Assembly: GCA_949152475.1 (NCBI GenBank)
Contig: OX424568.1
Span: forward strand, 24,899,667-24,963,666
Length of the DNA stretch: 64,000 bases
Source: Terebella lapidaria
Lineage: Eukaryota; Annelida; Polychaeta; Terebellida; Terebellidae
Reading direction: 5' to 3'
Below, piece after piece: positions 53,296-64,000 of this stretch (within the stretch, counting starts at the first letter, position 1; each line of letters starts with the position of its first letter). The translations under genes were made by a program, and so were the position numbers. Below the pieces are notes generated by a model. It saw nothing but the letters and a program-made list of their open reading frames with translations, searched no databases and was not told the DNA's origin.

Positions 53296-55387
53296 TTAAA
53301 CATGAACTGGAATCGCACTCTTTACATTGGACTTCCAAGCACAGAATCCAGCGACAGACACTGAAGAATGAGAACGCCTACACTCCTCAACATAAGGCCG
53401 AAGGAGCTCCCAACTAGAAGCTTGGAATATACTTCGCAAAATATCTCTGGACTTATGATGATCGGAAGCGGATTGACCGTACTCTAGTGCTCTGGGAGAC
53501 TTGAAGCCCACCTGTTGTGCAACAGGTTTAATTACTGCATGCCAACCAAGTTCGAATATGGCTTTGGTGAAATGCATCTCCATGTGCCCATATCCTGGGA
53601 GGACCAAAATGTCTCTGAATTTGAGGAATCTCTCTGTAAGAGTGACCTGAACCTCGGGATTGCAAGTCGCCATATGGATTGTGAACTCGTTCTCTTAGTT
53701 GTAACTTCTGGCAGAGCCTGAAAACAGCAACAGTCCTATGCTGCGTAGGGATAGCCAGCAGATATGACAGTCCATCGCAACCTAGAATTGTCCATTTTCG
53801 GCTGGATTGGTTAATGTTGTTCTGCTGCAGAGTTGTCATAACTTGCTGTACACGTACATAACTATTCGGGTTTATCAAAAGTGGTTCCCCCATGTCTAAT
53901 TTTGGACATTGCTCAAGATGATCGTTTGATATGTTCCAGTCGTCTCGTGCTGCAGTTTTTGGCTCTTGGAACTGACAGTTACATTGCCACCAGAAACGTC
54001 ATATGATACTTTTTTGTCCGAATCATCCATTCTCTTCTTCTCACTCTGTGTCATTTTATGCAACATCGTGTGCGGAAATGTATTTCTCTCCCCCCGAAAG
54101 TTTTCCTCCAATGAAACATCGCCTGATGTGATTTCAGCCATATATGACCATTGTGGGGGTGAAAGTGGTGAAGAACATTGAATCCAGCTTGGTTAGTTAG
54201 TGCATATGTGCAGGACATATGTAATTGTGCTTGATGGGATTCTTGAATCCACTGAAGCTCGCCAACTTTTGACAACAACCTAGCTGTTGTCATCAAATGT
54301 TATGACGTCCTGATGGCTAAGTTGATGTCGAATCCAACGAGTTGTCGTGTCATATGAAAGACGTGGACTGCCAGTGGAAATCATGTTGGTGACGACTTTG
54401 CTGCCTGACACAAAATACACATCCTAACTCAGGGAGAAAGAAAGTGGAGTAATGCAAGTGGGATTCAAGGATGACAGGATGAATTGAATGGATCGAGCAA
54501 TTCTGACTTGCTTGGACTCATCTGACAACTAATGGAGCCACTCACAGACGTTAAAACCTCTCAGAAACACCATATATTATTGCGTACTATTACGTAAACC
54601 TGGCAGCTTGACCGCTAACATCATTGCGTTGACATTCACCTATCGCCCTAGCCAGTACAATCAACTTCTCCTGGGACACTAAGCCACTCTGGATGGCAGA
54701 TACCACTACATCCACCAGATTGTTCACATTCATTTCCCCGTCATGAGCCCCCTTGGCTCTTGAAGTTGATGCACCTTCTGCCCTGTCCATGCACTCCTTC
54801 CTCAAACTAACCAAGCATGTGTCGCACAAGTAAGATCCATATTTGGTAACGAAGTGTCCATCCTAAAGCACCTTTTGCAGGGACTTTGACTCTCTCTTCG
54901 ATGCAGTGATGTGCAGAAGTTTCCCAGCCATTCCGGCACTCCTGACATCAACTACAAGAAATATGGCGGCACCCAGATATCTCAATCTATGAGGAATCAC
55001 CGTGTTAATAACAGACAATTTTATGATGCTGGCCACTGGCTCACAAAGCAATGTCCTTTCACACCACACAAGGTGAAGACCACCGCTAGGGATGGTCCAC
55101 ACAGCGGCAAGTATGGCACGTGATCATGCCAGCGTAGCCAGAATGGTAGCACTGGTTGTGTAACAAATGGAAGCAGACTGCGCAGAGTTCACACTCTTGA
55201 CAGTCTGATGCGAACCAGACACTATATGCTGCACGGGACACTTGACTGTCCTATACGACCCAATCCCCCATTCCCACCGAGCATCGGGTTCCACCGGTGC
55301 CTTGATGCTGAATGATATGTCTCTGAGGGCAGGTTTGTGTTGAGGCAAAGGGGAGTGTTTATGCTCATACCCGTCTGTTTCTGACAC
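53296..55387 (-). pseudogene. Degraded Cys-rich transposon-like gene
   Basis: Minus-strand pieces in order. About 55220-55090: a Cys/His cluster (CQECELCAVCFHLLHNQCYH, then ITCHTC), a possible zinc finger. 54860-54590: CDTCLVSLRKECMDRAEG and VDVVVSAIQSGLVSQEKLIV. 53893-53740: LLINPNSYVRVQQVM..WTILGCDGLSYLLA. 53690-53296: FRDILVLPGYGHMEMHFTKA..FKSPRALEYGQSASDHHKSR. Frames change between overlapping pieces and stops intervene. The last two blocks remind me of a family of uncharacterised transposon-linked proteins in marine invertebrates, which I cannot name with confidence. Introns may explain some breaks. Confidence 0.45.
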
Positions 55388-55399
55388 TGCACTGATGGC

Positions 55400-58300
55400 A
55401 AACTGTTGTCCGTGTGGGATATTTTACTCAGAAGAACAGAATGGAATTATCCGTCTTTCATCACTACTACTATTGAATTGTACTTCTTTCTTTCTCTATA
55501 TGTCCTATTTTGCCATTAAGGTGCTAATTGATTTCTTTTTTAATTGAGTGTGAGTGGTTTACTACACATTGTTAAATCTGTATTTAACAAGCAAGTAATT
55601 ACCCCATGATGTATTGTATATTATGTATAATGTATATTCAAGATGAAAAAAACTAGATTATTTAGAACATGGGACTATTTGTTGTACTGTGATCCGCATT
55701 GATGTAAGAAACATTTATTATCATTGTGCTTGCTTGTTCTCATATTTTGTTCCTTGGATATCCTGCAAATAAATGTCCAAAAGTGTGATTGCATTGAAAT
55801 CTTCTCTTTCATTGCAGAATATTGATGTACAAGATGCTTGCTGGACGAAATTGGAACTGTACATTTTTCTTTTTTATCAGGCAAATACATGTAGTTTATC
55901 CACAATCTCATAATATATACATTTATATTCACAGTTAAACATAAAACTTGTGCCAACTGTATGCCTACAAACATTGTCCTGTTTATTTAAAATTCCTTGC
56001 ATGATGCTAAAAAAATCTTACATTTGTGAATCACTGATAATCATTGTTTTCACGACATAATTGACAAGAAATTGCAGTCATGTGATAAAAAAAATCCTTT
56101 TTCATTATGGAAGATATTTCCCCCGCTGAGAAAGCTACATTTCTTGTGAATTATCAAAATATGGTTTGCTTCTAAACTGAATTAACTCATGTCTCAGCAA
56201 GTACAATTTGATTTTTCAACACATAATTTACACTCAATTTTTCCACACACACATCACACACAATTTGGATTTAGATGCAATCATTTTTGAAGAAAAAAAT
56301 ATGAGAATGATCATAGATTAAACACACAATTCATTTTGTGTGCACATTGATTACAATTTACAAATTGTTTTCTAGAAACATGTACTAACATGTGTACAGC
56401 TTGCGACATGATAATGTATGCACCTATTGGCATGTACTCTAGGTTAGTATTATAGCATACAATGACTGGGCACTGCTCAACAACCTATGAGTACAAACTT
56501 TGCCAGGTCACACATCCTGTTAGTATGTTGTGTACAAATATGTATGATAACTATACTGTAGATGTGGCTACATTACCGGGAGATATCTATGCACGTGAAT
56601 TACTGGGAACCATACAAGTTCGTCACACCAATAGATAATATGTGCATTCCGCCTAAGGAGGGAAATATGTAGCCCTAAATATTATATATTGTGTGTACGT
56701 ATGGATATTATGCAATTATGCTTTGCAGTTTGTGTTCCCTGACATCGATGCTGTGGGGAACATGTCAAATGATCATGGACACATACTGCAGGAATGGCTT
56801 GATAATACTTCGCTGTTACAGCCGACTGCGTCTTGCCTCTGTCGTGGGCGGCCTGACTCGCGCCAGTGCATATACCGCCCACATGCAGAGCAGAACAAAC
56901 AACGCGTGGTTCTGTGGTTTTACATTCGGGTTATCCGTCGGGGAAGATCGTGGTCGTTATCAAAATATTTTTTCTTTACATGGTCGTTTATCTATTTATA
57001 GCATATTTACAGCTTTAGAGACCTTTTTGTTGTCATTTCGATGTGAAGGTATTGTGAGCTTTTGCATGTACAAATGTCTTTTTTTCTTTTGGGGCAAGTT
57101 TCAGTCCAAACGGAGAAATAACAATAATCTAAACAAATTTTAATGCAACAAGTCATGAACATGTATTCAAACGCGATATCTATGTAAATCATTTTCCGTA
57201 AAATATTGCTCGAAAATATGCATAACCGTTTGCAGCTTAGCACGCCTCACTCTGAGATGATATGTACATGGAATGACGGCCCACCACCGACCCGGTCATG
57301 GTGGCGGCCTCGCTCAAAACGCTGTTGCACTGGTACTTTCCTTGAATGTCCGGGTGGGTTAGTTACTTTGGCTGATATCGGTCGAACCACAAGCCTCCTG
57401 TTTATCAATACCTTAAAAGCGGTGCACAGGTTTGCAGGTACTCTTCCACCCTGCTTGTTGGCCATCGTGGCATTCTGATTCCTGACTGTGTGGTGGCATG
57501 TCCCACAATGCCGGTGTTGTTATCTTCATGGCATTGGGGTCACGGGGGCTGCCAAACTCAGAACACGTGGTTACCCTTTATCATATTGAACGTATTGCAA
57601 TTGGAGTGATCTGGAAAAGGTAGTAAATTTAGTGGGAATTAGAAACTTGCTCCAAAAGGAATGAAACAGTTGTGCTGCATGCTTCATTCCGGGTATAAAA
57701 TGCATCTGCAGGTGTTTAGTTCTATTGCTGAAATCATATAATTCTGTTGAACATGTTAAAGTATCTTCGCCTATTGTAAAGTACATAGATAGTAATTAAT
57801 TTCTGGTTCACTGATTGCTGTTTAAATTGTGTCAATTTCGTATGCATGAAAATGAGCTGCAATAGGAAATTAATTGAGGCCTCTTTGTATGTGATGTTTT
57901 CTTCATAAACCATACCTTTTGGTCTTTTGTTTGTATGTGAACATCTTCATAAATGACCCACTATGTTTTAAGTTCCTAAAATCTACGTCCTGTTTTCACC
58001 AAAATGTGATTTGTTTGCAAGTATTTAAATTTTCAAGTATCACAAAAATAACTCGAGTTATAAGCCGAATCCGAAACCAAATGGTTTCGGGGATCCCGGA
58101 GCATGAAATCAATGTTTCCAGCTTCCGCATGATAAGCCAAAAATTACTGAGGCATTGGCTGTGAAATTGTGCATGCATTGCTATATTGCACGGATTTCTC
58201 ATACTCGTGAATCTACAATGCTCGAATGGTATTATGTGTGACATTCAATCTTGACAACACATTTGTTGCCTGATCCATGAAGGGACAATTTAATCCAGAA

Positions 58301-58490
58301 ATGGTGCGCAGTACAGCCAGGCAGATCACATCTTAGGATCTCCCATGTATACATGTGCCGGGAAGGCTTCTTATGTTTTTTTCGTCTACCTCAGCATTCA
58401 CTTTGATCATGCTTCACAGCAAAATGCGTCCAAGGCCTTCGCTCCTGGACGTCCAGTTTTCTCTCCCAGAAATGAATAATTTGTGAGTGA
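55400..58490 (+). other. AT-rich stretch, no clear gene
   Basis: A 100-codon frame at 56693-57001 begins after a good acceptor (gctttgcag, about 56729) and reads FVFPDIDAVGNMSNDHGHIL, possibly an orphan exon. I recognise no domain. A CpG-richer patch at 57240-57480 is open on both strands without recognisable protein. The rest is simple AT-rich sequence. Confidence 0.35.
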
Positions 58491-58499
58491 CTGCAATGC

Positions 58500-59060
58500 C
58501 AAATGCATGAAGGCATTCCCGTCATGCATTCCCTGAATAGTGATACTCCGATCACGTTTGGCTATCACAACATATTTGTGATTAACTTTTGAAATAAAAG
58601 GCATGGGAGTGCATTAAATGTATCAGATGATTCTGGTGACAAGAACATATGTGTATGCACTCTCTATCCACTTATAAACAATTTAAATTATTTACACCAA
58701 ACATGGAGTGCCTGTTTTTCTTACCAATATCACTTCTCGGGAAGCCCAGTTATGTCATCAGTTATTGTGTACACGTCAATTGTTAGTCTTTCACACACGG
58801 ACTCCTCACATGCAAAGTTGTACCTTTTGTACTGGATGTCAAACATGATTTGTCATAGTCATTGGCAACATCTTAGGGGCATATATTAGCAGCATTGCTA
58901 GTTTGGCGGTACTTTTCTGTACCTAGCAGAGGCGTACGGCAATTTAAATGCAATAGTCCATCAAATCATCCAGGAAATACAATATCCTTGAAGCATTGTT
59001 CACCAGGTCTTGTTTCAATGCCCAGTTTATTTATAAATGTTCTACTGGAGTTCACAATTG
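58500..59060 (+). pseudogene. Pappalysin intron 13 to exon 15 fragment, copy 3
   Basis: 58740-58800 ('cccagttatgtcatcagtta', 'gtgtacacgtcaattgttag') matches exon 14. 58865-59050 matches its 3' end, intron 14 and 'tttataaatgttctactgga' of exon 15. 58500-58700 matches intron sequence before the other copies ('gaatagtgatactccgatca'). Internal deletions remove about half of exon 14. Non-functional. Confidence 0.72.
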
Positions 59061-59290
59061 ATTCCTAAGCTGTAAAGTCGATAATAAGGAAGATATTAGC
59101 CATTTTGTTCTGTGACTTTGAAAATGAGGTCAAAGGTCGGATTCAGGGTCACAGGAATATTCAGCGTATATCATTTCCTCTATGTTCACTATGGAATACT
59201 AAGCTGTAATGTCGATACTAAGAGAGATGTCAGCCATATTGTGCTCTGAACTTCAGATGAGGTCAGAAGTCGAGTTCAAGCGCGAACGAA
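59050..59290 (-). repeat. Inverted copies of the 150-bp repeat of 25.7-26.2 kb
   Basis: 'gctgtaaagtcgataataag', 'gatattagccattttgttct' and 'gaggtcaaaggtcggattc' are the complement of the repeat in the HtrL-like gene intron. Two units. Confidence 0.65.
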
Positions 59291-60719
59291 AACCAAACCT
59301 GATCATACAGTTTTTGAAAATATGGCCGACAAAACCCAACAGTAGCCATTTTCCGCATTAGAAAAATACAAAAAAAAGTAAATGAAAAATAATATTTCAC
59401 TAAATAAATATTTTCAGGCATTCAAAAAAAAATTCAGGAAGATTCAGGAAGATTTGAATCTTCGTAGCGCCTCTGCGACCTTTTCAATACAAAACGAAAG
59501 AGATGCCGAGCTACAAAGGACTACCACAAACCAGAACGATGTTGGCGAGCGTCCCCACGAATGTCAAATCGTTATAATTCGCCACCCACATTCGTGGGTT
59601 TAAGATTTCGTGGATTTTACGTTTCGCAATTTAGTCATGGTTGTTAACTTTGATAGTCTGAGTACTTTGATAGTTTTGACCCAATGAATTGGTGAAATGT
59701 CAATGTCGAGTGGTAGAATATCAATGCCCAAAAGAGTGAAATTCATTGAGATTCTTTGGTTCCTGGAATATGTTGTGGACCCAGATTCTTCTTGTTTTCG
59801 ATAATCATGATTACGGCTTCACGAGTTTGGCTAAGTTGTAGTACGAATTATTTCAACTGGGTCATCAAGTGATGTTTCCTGTTAATATAGTGGATAAGCC
59901 TATCACGTTAGGTTTATCAGCCCATGAAGTGTGATAATGTAGTACATGACGTCAACGATATCTTTTTATGAAGCAGTAGTGGATGCGTCTCAGTCTGAAC
60001 GAGGCCACGATAGATTACTGTAGTCCGGCAGTAGGGTGGCTCAACCTCAAAGTGTTTGATAAAGTTTTTTTCTCTTCTGATTTTACTTATTTGGTATATC
60101 CGTAAATCGTTCCAGGTGGGTGTGAAATTATCACCCTTGGGGAATTTGAGAAATCCAAGATGGCCGCCATGGAGGGTGATTTCAACCACCTGAAATATAA
60201 TTCAGCCAATAACTTTACTTCTAGAGTACATAGAAGTGCGAACTTGGTGTCTATACCCATGTTTTCTGGTATCAGCTTTACAATGGTGCCACTAAATTAC
60301 ACTTATGCTTGTCCGCCATCTTGGAAATCAAAATGGCCGCCAAATTTTGGTCATTTTTGCCCGAATATGTGCCCAAAACTGTTCGATTTCATATGTAATG
60401 TAGCAGTGGAGCATCATGTATTGCTTCAGTGAATAGTTTTGCAGTTATCGTCATACAATAAACGTTGAGGGGACAGGTGACATTGCCCTCCATGTCTTCA
60501 ACGTTGTCACCATTGTCCCGAGAAGTTCATTTTGCAGCAAGTTTGACACATAGACAGGTCAATCTATGACAAACAACCACCTGACCCACAACAAATTGCA
60601 ACAAAAGGTTTTATCATGGTTTTCACCCCTACTGGGTAAACTGATTAACAGAAAAAAGTCTACCAAAATCTGAATCACGGAAATGGGTCAAAATGGTGTC
60701 ATTTCAACGATGGCCGGCG

Positions 60720-61335
60720 TTGGGCTAAGGAAATCCTTAAACAGCTTTAACTTCTTTAATAACTGTGATAGAAACATAATTTTGGGTTCTAGCCCAGGGT
60801 TTTGAAGGATGAGGAATCCAGTGGTTTCACTAAAATTTAATTCTCATAAGTATTCATCCTGAAATCCATGATGGCGGCAAATAATGAGGCCGTAAACCAA
60901 TGTAATCGACTGTTCGCATCAAGCCCTCAACTTCTTCAATAATTGTGACAGAAATATAGTTTTGGGCTCCAGCCCAGCATTTTGAAGGATGAGGAGTCGA
61001 ATGGTGTCAATAAAATTCAGTTCTGATAAGTAGTCCGCCTAAAATTCACGATGGCGATGACTATAAATGACGCCGTAAACCAATGATGGCGGCAAATAAT
61101 GAGGCCGTAAACCAATGTAATCGACTGTTCGCATCAAGCCCTCAACTTCTTCAATAATTGTGACAGAAATATAGTTTTGGGCTCCAGCCCAGCATTTTGA
61201 AGGATGAGGAGTCCAATGGTGTCAATAAAATTCAGTTCTGATAAGTAGTCCGCCTAAAATTCACGATGGCGGTGACTATAAATGACGCCGTAAACCAATG
61301 AATTCAAATGTTTGCATCATGATCTCACCTTCCTC
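60720..61335 (+). repeat. Left-arm tandem repeats, about 180-215 bp unit
   Basis: The segment 'tttgggctccagcccagcat' starts at 60781 (variant), 60961 and 61176. Each copy is followed by 'ttgaaggatgaggagtc' and 'gatggcggcaaataatgagg'. The same units occur inverted at 62610-63200. Confidence 0.8.
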
Positions 61336-61946
61336 AATATTTGTGATATGATCATAATTTTGGGCGAGTTCAGAATATATGCACAGAAGACATCAACCTA
61401 AAGCAAACAAAAGAAACACCCGGAGGTCGAATGCAAATTCCAAATATTATGTAAAGCATGCACACATCAGTCAACGACGATCATTCAGGGCATCCAAATC
61501 AAACGAGTGATCTGGTCAATCGAATCCATCAGTGTTGTATCAAATAATTTGTATGGCCAATTAAGGGGGATCACTTACAATTAGTTAGAAACGAGTGAAA
61601 ACATTCCAAGAGGCACATGTTTACGTATATATTACACACTGTTTTCAGGGGAAGTTTGAAAATTGTCATTATGTGTGACAAAGGGGGTGAATATAACATG
61701 TATTGATAGGCATGCATTAATATAACATGTATTACCAGCCATGCAGTTTACTCGTGGTTTTAGGACCTTCATTCACCAAAGCCATCTTGGAATTCAGACT
61801 GAATACTTAACAATTGACGTGTTTGAGATATATTTCCTATGACCAGACGCCTCAATTGTCCAGGGGAATTTGATTGTTTTGTTGTCAAAAAATGGACAGT
61901 TTATTGATTTTACGGCTTTCCTTTTAATTCTGATGTGAAATTTTAA

Positions 61947-62574
61947 TGTCGTCTGCTATCCGGGATCCTCGAGGATAGTCCTCTCACCACGGGTCACGAC
62001 GGACGCACGCCCACTATCCTCAGATCCTCGCGGATAGTCCGCTCACCGAGGGTCACTGCGGGTGCAGTGCCTACTCTGTCATCAGAACGTTAACCAGGTA
62101 GCAGCGAGCCCAGACATGCGAACACCACTTAGATACGGGGTCATCACCGTGGTGTTAACTGTAAGGCCGGCTCGCCGCGGTCCGCCTCGGGGGATGGAAC
62201 CCCGGACAGCCCAACAGTCCAACAGAGCCTGTGTCGCACCATCCCGGGTGGGAGATCTGCCCCACCTTGGCCCCCTTTAGAAATTGTCCCCAGGGGCCCA
62301 CGAGGGCCTTAGCTAGAGAGCGAGGACGTAGAGCTCATGGCTGAGCCCTCCGTCGTTCTCTCGCCTTGCTCAGCTCTGAGACAACTTCACTGAACAAAAC
62401 GGCTCCAGAGTATTTATAGTCCCTGAAGCACGAGAACCGAGGGAAGTGATGTAAGGCCATTGTTACAGCATACTGGGCGAGAGAGTTGGAGGGCGTCCAA
62501 AACAAAGGCCAGAAACAAGCGTATTTAGAAAGAATCACCTGCCGCGATCTTTGGGCAAAATCGCGACACTGACA
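61947..62574 (-). repeat. GC-rich LTR-like segment in the foldback centre
   Basis: On the minus strand it starts TGTCAGTGTCGCG and ends GACGACA, with a TATA-like CTATAAATA (62411-62419 on the complement), as in a solo LTR. Direct repeats of 'ctatcctcagatcctcgcgg' type lie at 61965-62060. No clear target duplication is found, so the solo-LTR reading is tentative. Confidence 0.35.
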
Positions 62575-64000
62575 TCCGAGATTTTTTGTTAATATTGTTG
62601 AACCATGAATTTCCTTAGAACAATGGATTCCTCATCCTCCAGAACCCTAGACCAGAACCTAAAATTGTGTTTCTATCACAATTATTTGAGAAGTTAAGGG
62701 TTTGATGCTGACAGAAGATTTCATTGATTTGTGGCCTCGTTCATCGCCGCCACCTTGGATTTCAGAGTGTATACTTATCGGAGTTGAAGTTTATTGACAC
62801 CATTGGATTCGGAGTTGAATCACCCTTCAAATCCCTGGGAAGTTGAAGTTGAGAGCATGATGTAAACATTTGACTTCATTTGTTTACGGCCTCATTAGTC
62901 GCCGCCATCTTGGATTTCAGGCTGACTGCTTATCAGAATTGAAATTTATTGACAACAGTGGATTCCTCTCGTCGAAATGCTGGGCTGGAACCCAAAATTA
63001 TATTTCTGTCAGAATATTTGAAGAAATTGAGGGCTTGATGTGAACAGTCGATTTAATTGGTTACGGCCTCATTAATCGCCGCCATCTTGGATTTCAGGCT
63101 GAGTAATTATCGGAATTAAATTTTAGTGACACCACTGGATTCCTCGTCGTTCAAAACCCTGGACTAGAACCCAAAATTATGTTTCTATCACAATTATTGA
63201 AGAAGTTATAGCTGTTTAAAGATTTCCATAGACCCACGACGGCCATCTTTGAAATGACGCCATTTTCCGTGTTTCGGATTTTGGTAAACTTTTTTTCATG
63301 CTAATCAGTATACCCAGTAGGGTGAAAATCACGATAAAACCGTTTGTTGCAATTTGTTGTGGGTCAGGTGGTTGCTTGTCATAGATTGACCTGTCTATGT
63401 GTCAAACTTGCTGCAAAATGAACTTCTCAGGACATTGGTGACAACGTTGAAGACATGGAGGGCAATGTCACCTGTCTTCTCAACGTTTATTGTATGACAA
63501 TACCTACGGAACAATTCACTAAAACAATACACATTGCTCCACCGCTATGCATTATCTTTGGATATATTTGTCATTACACTACATATAAAATCAAACAGTT
63601 TTGGGCAAATATTCGGGCAAAAATGACCAAACTTACGCGGCCATTTTGATTCCCAAGATGGCGGACAAGCTTAGCTGTAATTTAGTGGCACCATTGTAAA
63701 GCTGATACCAGAACACATGGGTATAGACACCAAGTTCGCACTTCTGTGTACTCTAGAAGTAAAGTCATGGGCTGAACTATATTCCAGGTGGTTGAAATCA
63801 CCCTCCATGACGGCCATCTTGGATTTCTCAAATTCCCCAAGGGTGAGAATTTCACACCCACCTGGAATTTTTCACGTAGGCCCTAATAATGAACAATCAA
63901 GAGAGAAAAAAACTTTATCAAACACTTTGAGGTCAGGCTGTTTTAACAACTTTCACTGCCGGACTATGATATTTGAGATCAAATTGGACCAAATGTTAAA

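Larger units (their letters stand above)
60018..63970. mobile_element. Foldback element with arms over 1.2 kb
   Basis: The left arm (about 60018-61335) and right arm (about 62590-63970) are inverted copies. For example 60113-60160 (ccaggtgggtgtgaaattat.. ccaagatgg) pairs with 63810-63870, 60470-60660 with 63285-63475, and 60020-60080 with 63905-63970. The inner part of each arm is a tandem array of about 180 bp units. There is no transposase frame. The structure resembles foldback/TU-type elements of other marine invertebrates. The right end is close to the window edge, so the true limits may lie further out. Confidence 0.75.

Noticed and set aside
57206-57478. Overlapping 70-90 codon ORFs on both strands
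   Set aside because: CpG-rich patch open on both strands; no domain or splice context.

Overview
This is animal nuclear DNA. It has split genes with GT-AG introns, AATAAA polyadenylation signals, an extracellular metalloprotease gene of about 21 exons, and many nested transposable elements. Gene content and dispersed 'aagatggcggcc'-type repeats fit a marine invertebrate such as a mollusc or amphioxus, but the sequence alone does not settle the phylum. About half of the window is mobile DNA.

Layout. (1) 1-9932 is the body and 3' LTR of a GC-rich Ty3/gypsy-type retrotransposon. It has gag with a CCHC knuckle, and pol with protease, RT, RNase H and integrase; an in-frame TAG sits just before the RT active site. 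A third ORF encodes a transcription-factor-like protein with an acidic N terminus, two C2H2 fingers and a coiled coil. A decamer, TTCGCGGAAG, repeated about every 15 bp lies upstream of two TATA boxes, one inside the element before the third ORF and one in the LTR. (2) 9933-18388 is repeat-rich, with remnants of MADF (PIF/Harbinger-type) genes and several small palindromic elements. (3) 18389-30768 (+) is a pappalysin (PAPP-A-like) gene with phase-compatible exons and an HELGHVLGLWH zinc site. Its largest intron holds a complete reverse-strand HtrL/YibB-like glycosyltransferase gene. (4) 32438-33590 (-) is a second copy of that nested gene. Together with pappalysin exon 14/15 fragments at 50.4-52.0 kb and 58.5-59.1 kb it looks like an old segmental duplication of pappalysin intron 13 to exon 15.

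(5) 34680-49651 is a DNA transposon of the P superfamily with 32-bp perfect terminal inverted repeats and a 7-bp target duplication (GTCAAAT). On the minus strand it carries a transposase of 11 exons and 780 codons (THAP domain plus P-element-type catalytic region) with no visible lesion. On the plus strand it carries a second, convergent four-exon gene of 313 codons whose function I do not recognise. A younger Ty3/gypsy-like element (38624-44359, LTRs nearly identical, CATG target duplication) sits in one transposase intron, in antisense. That element lacks gag and protease. Its 5' LTR is followed by the complement of an entire mature tRNA-Ser(CGA), including CCA, joined directly to pol; this is best explained by reverse transcription running through the whole primer tRNA.

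(6) 49.7-64 kb holds degraded copies, small palindromic elements, a broken Cys-rich transposon-like gene (53.3-55.4 kb, -) and, at the right edge, a foldback element of about 4 kb with arms longer than 1.2 kb built from tandem repeats and a GC-rich LTR-like insert in the middle.
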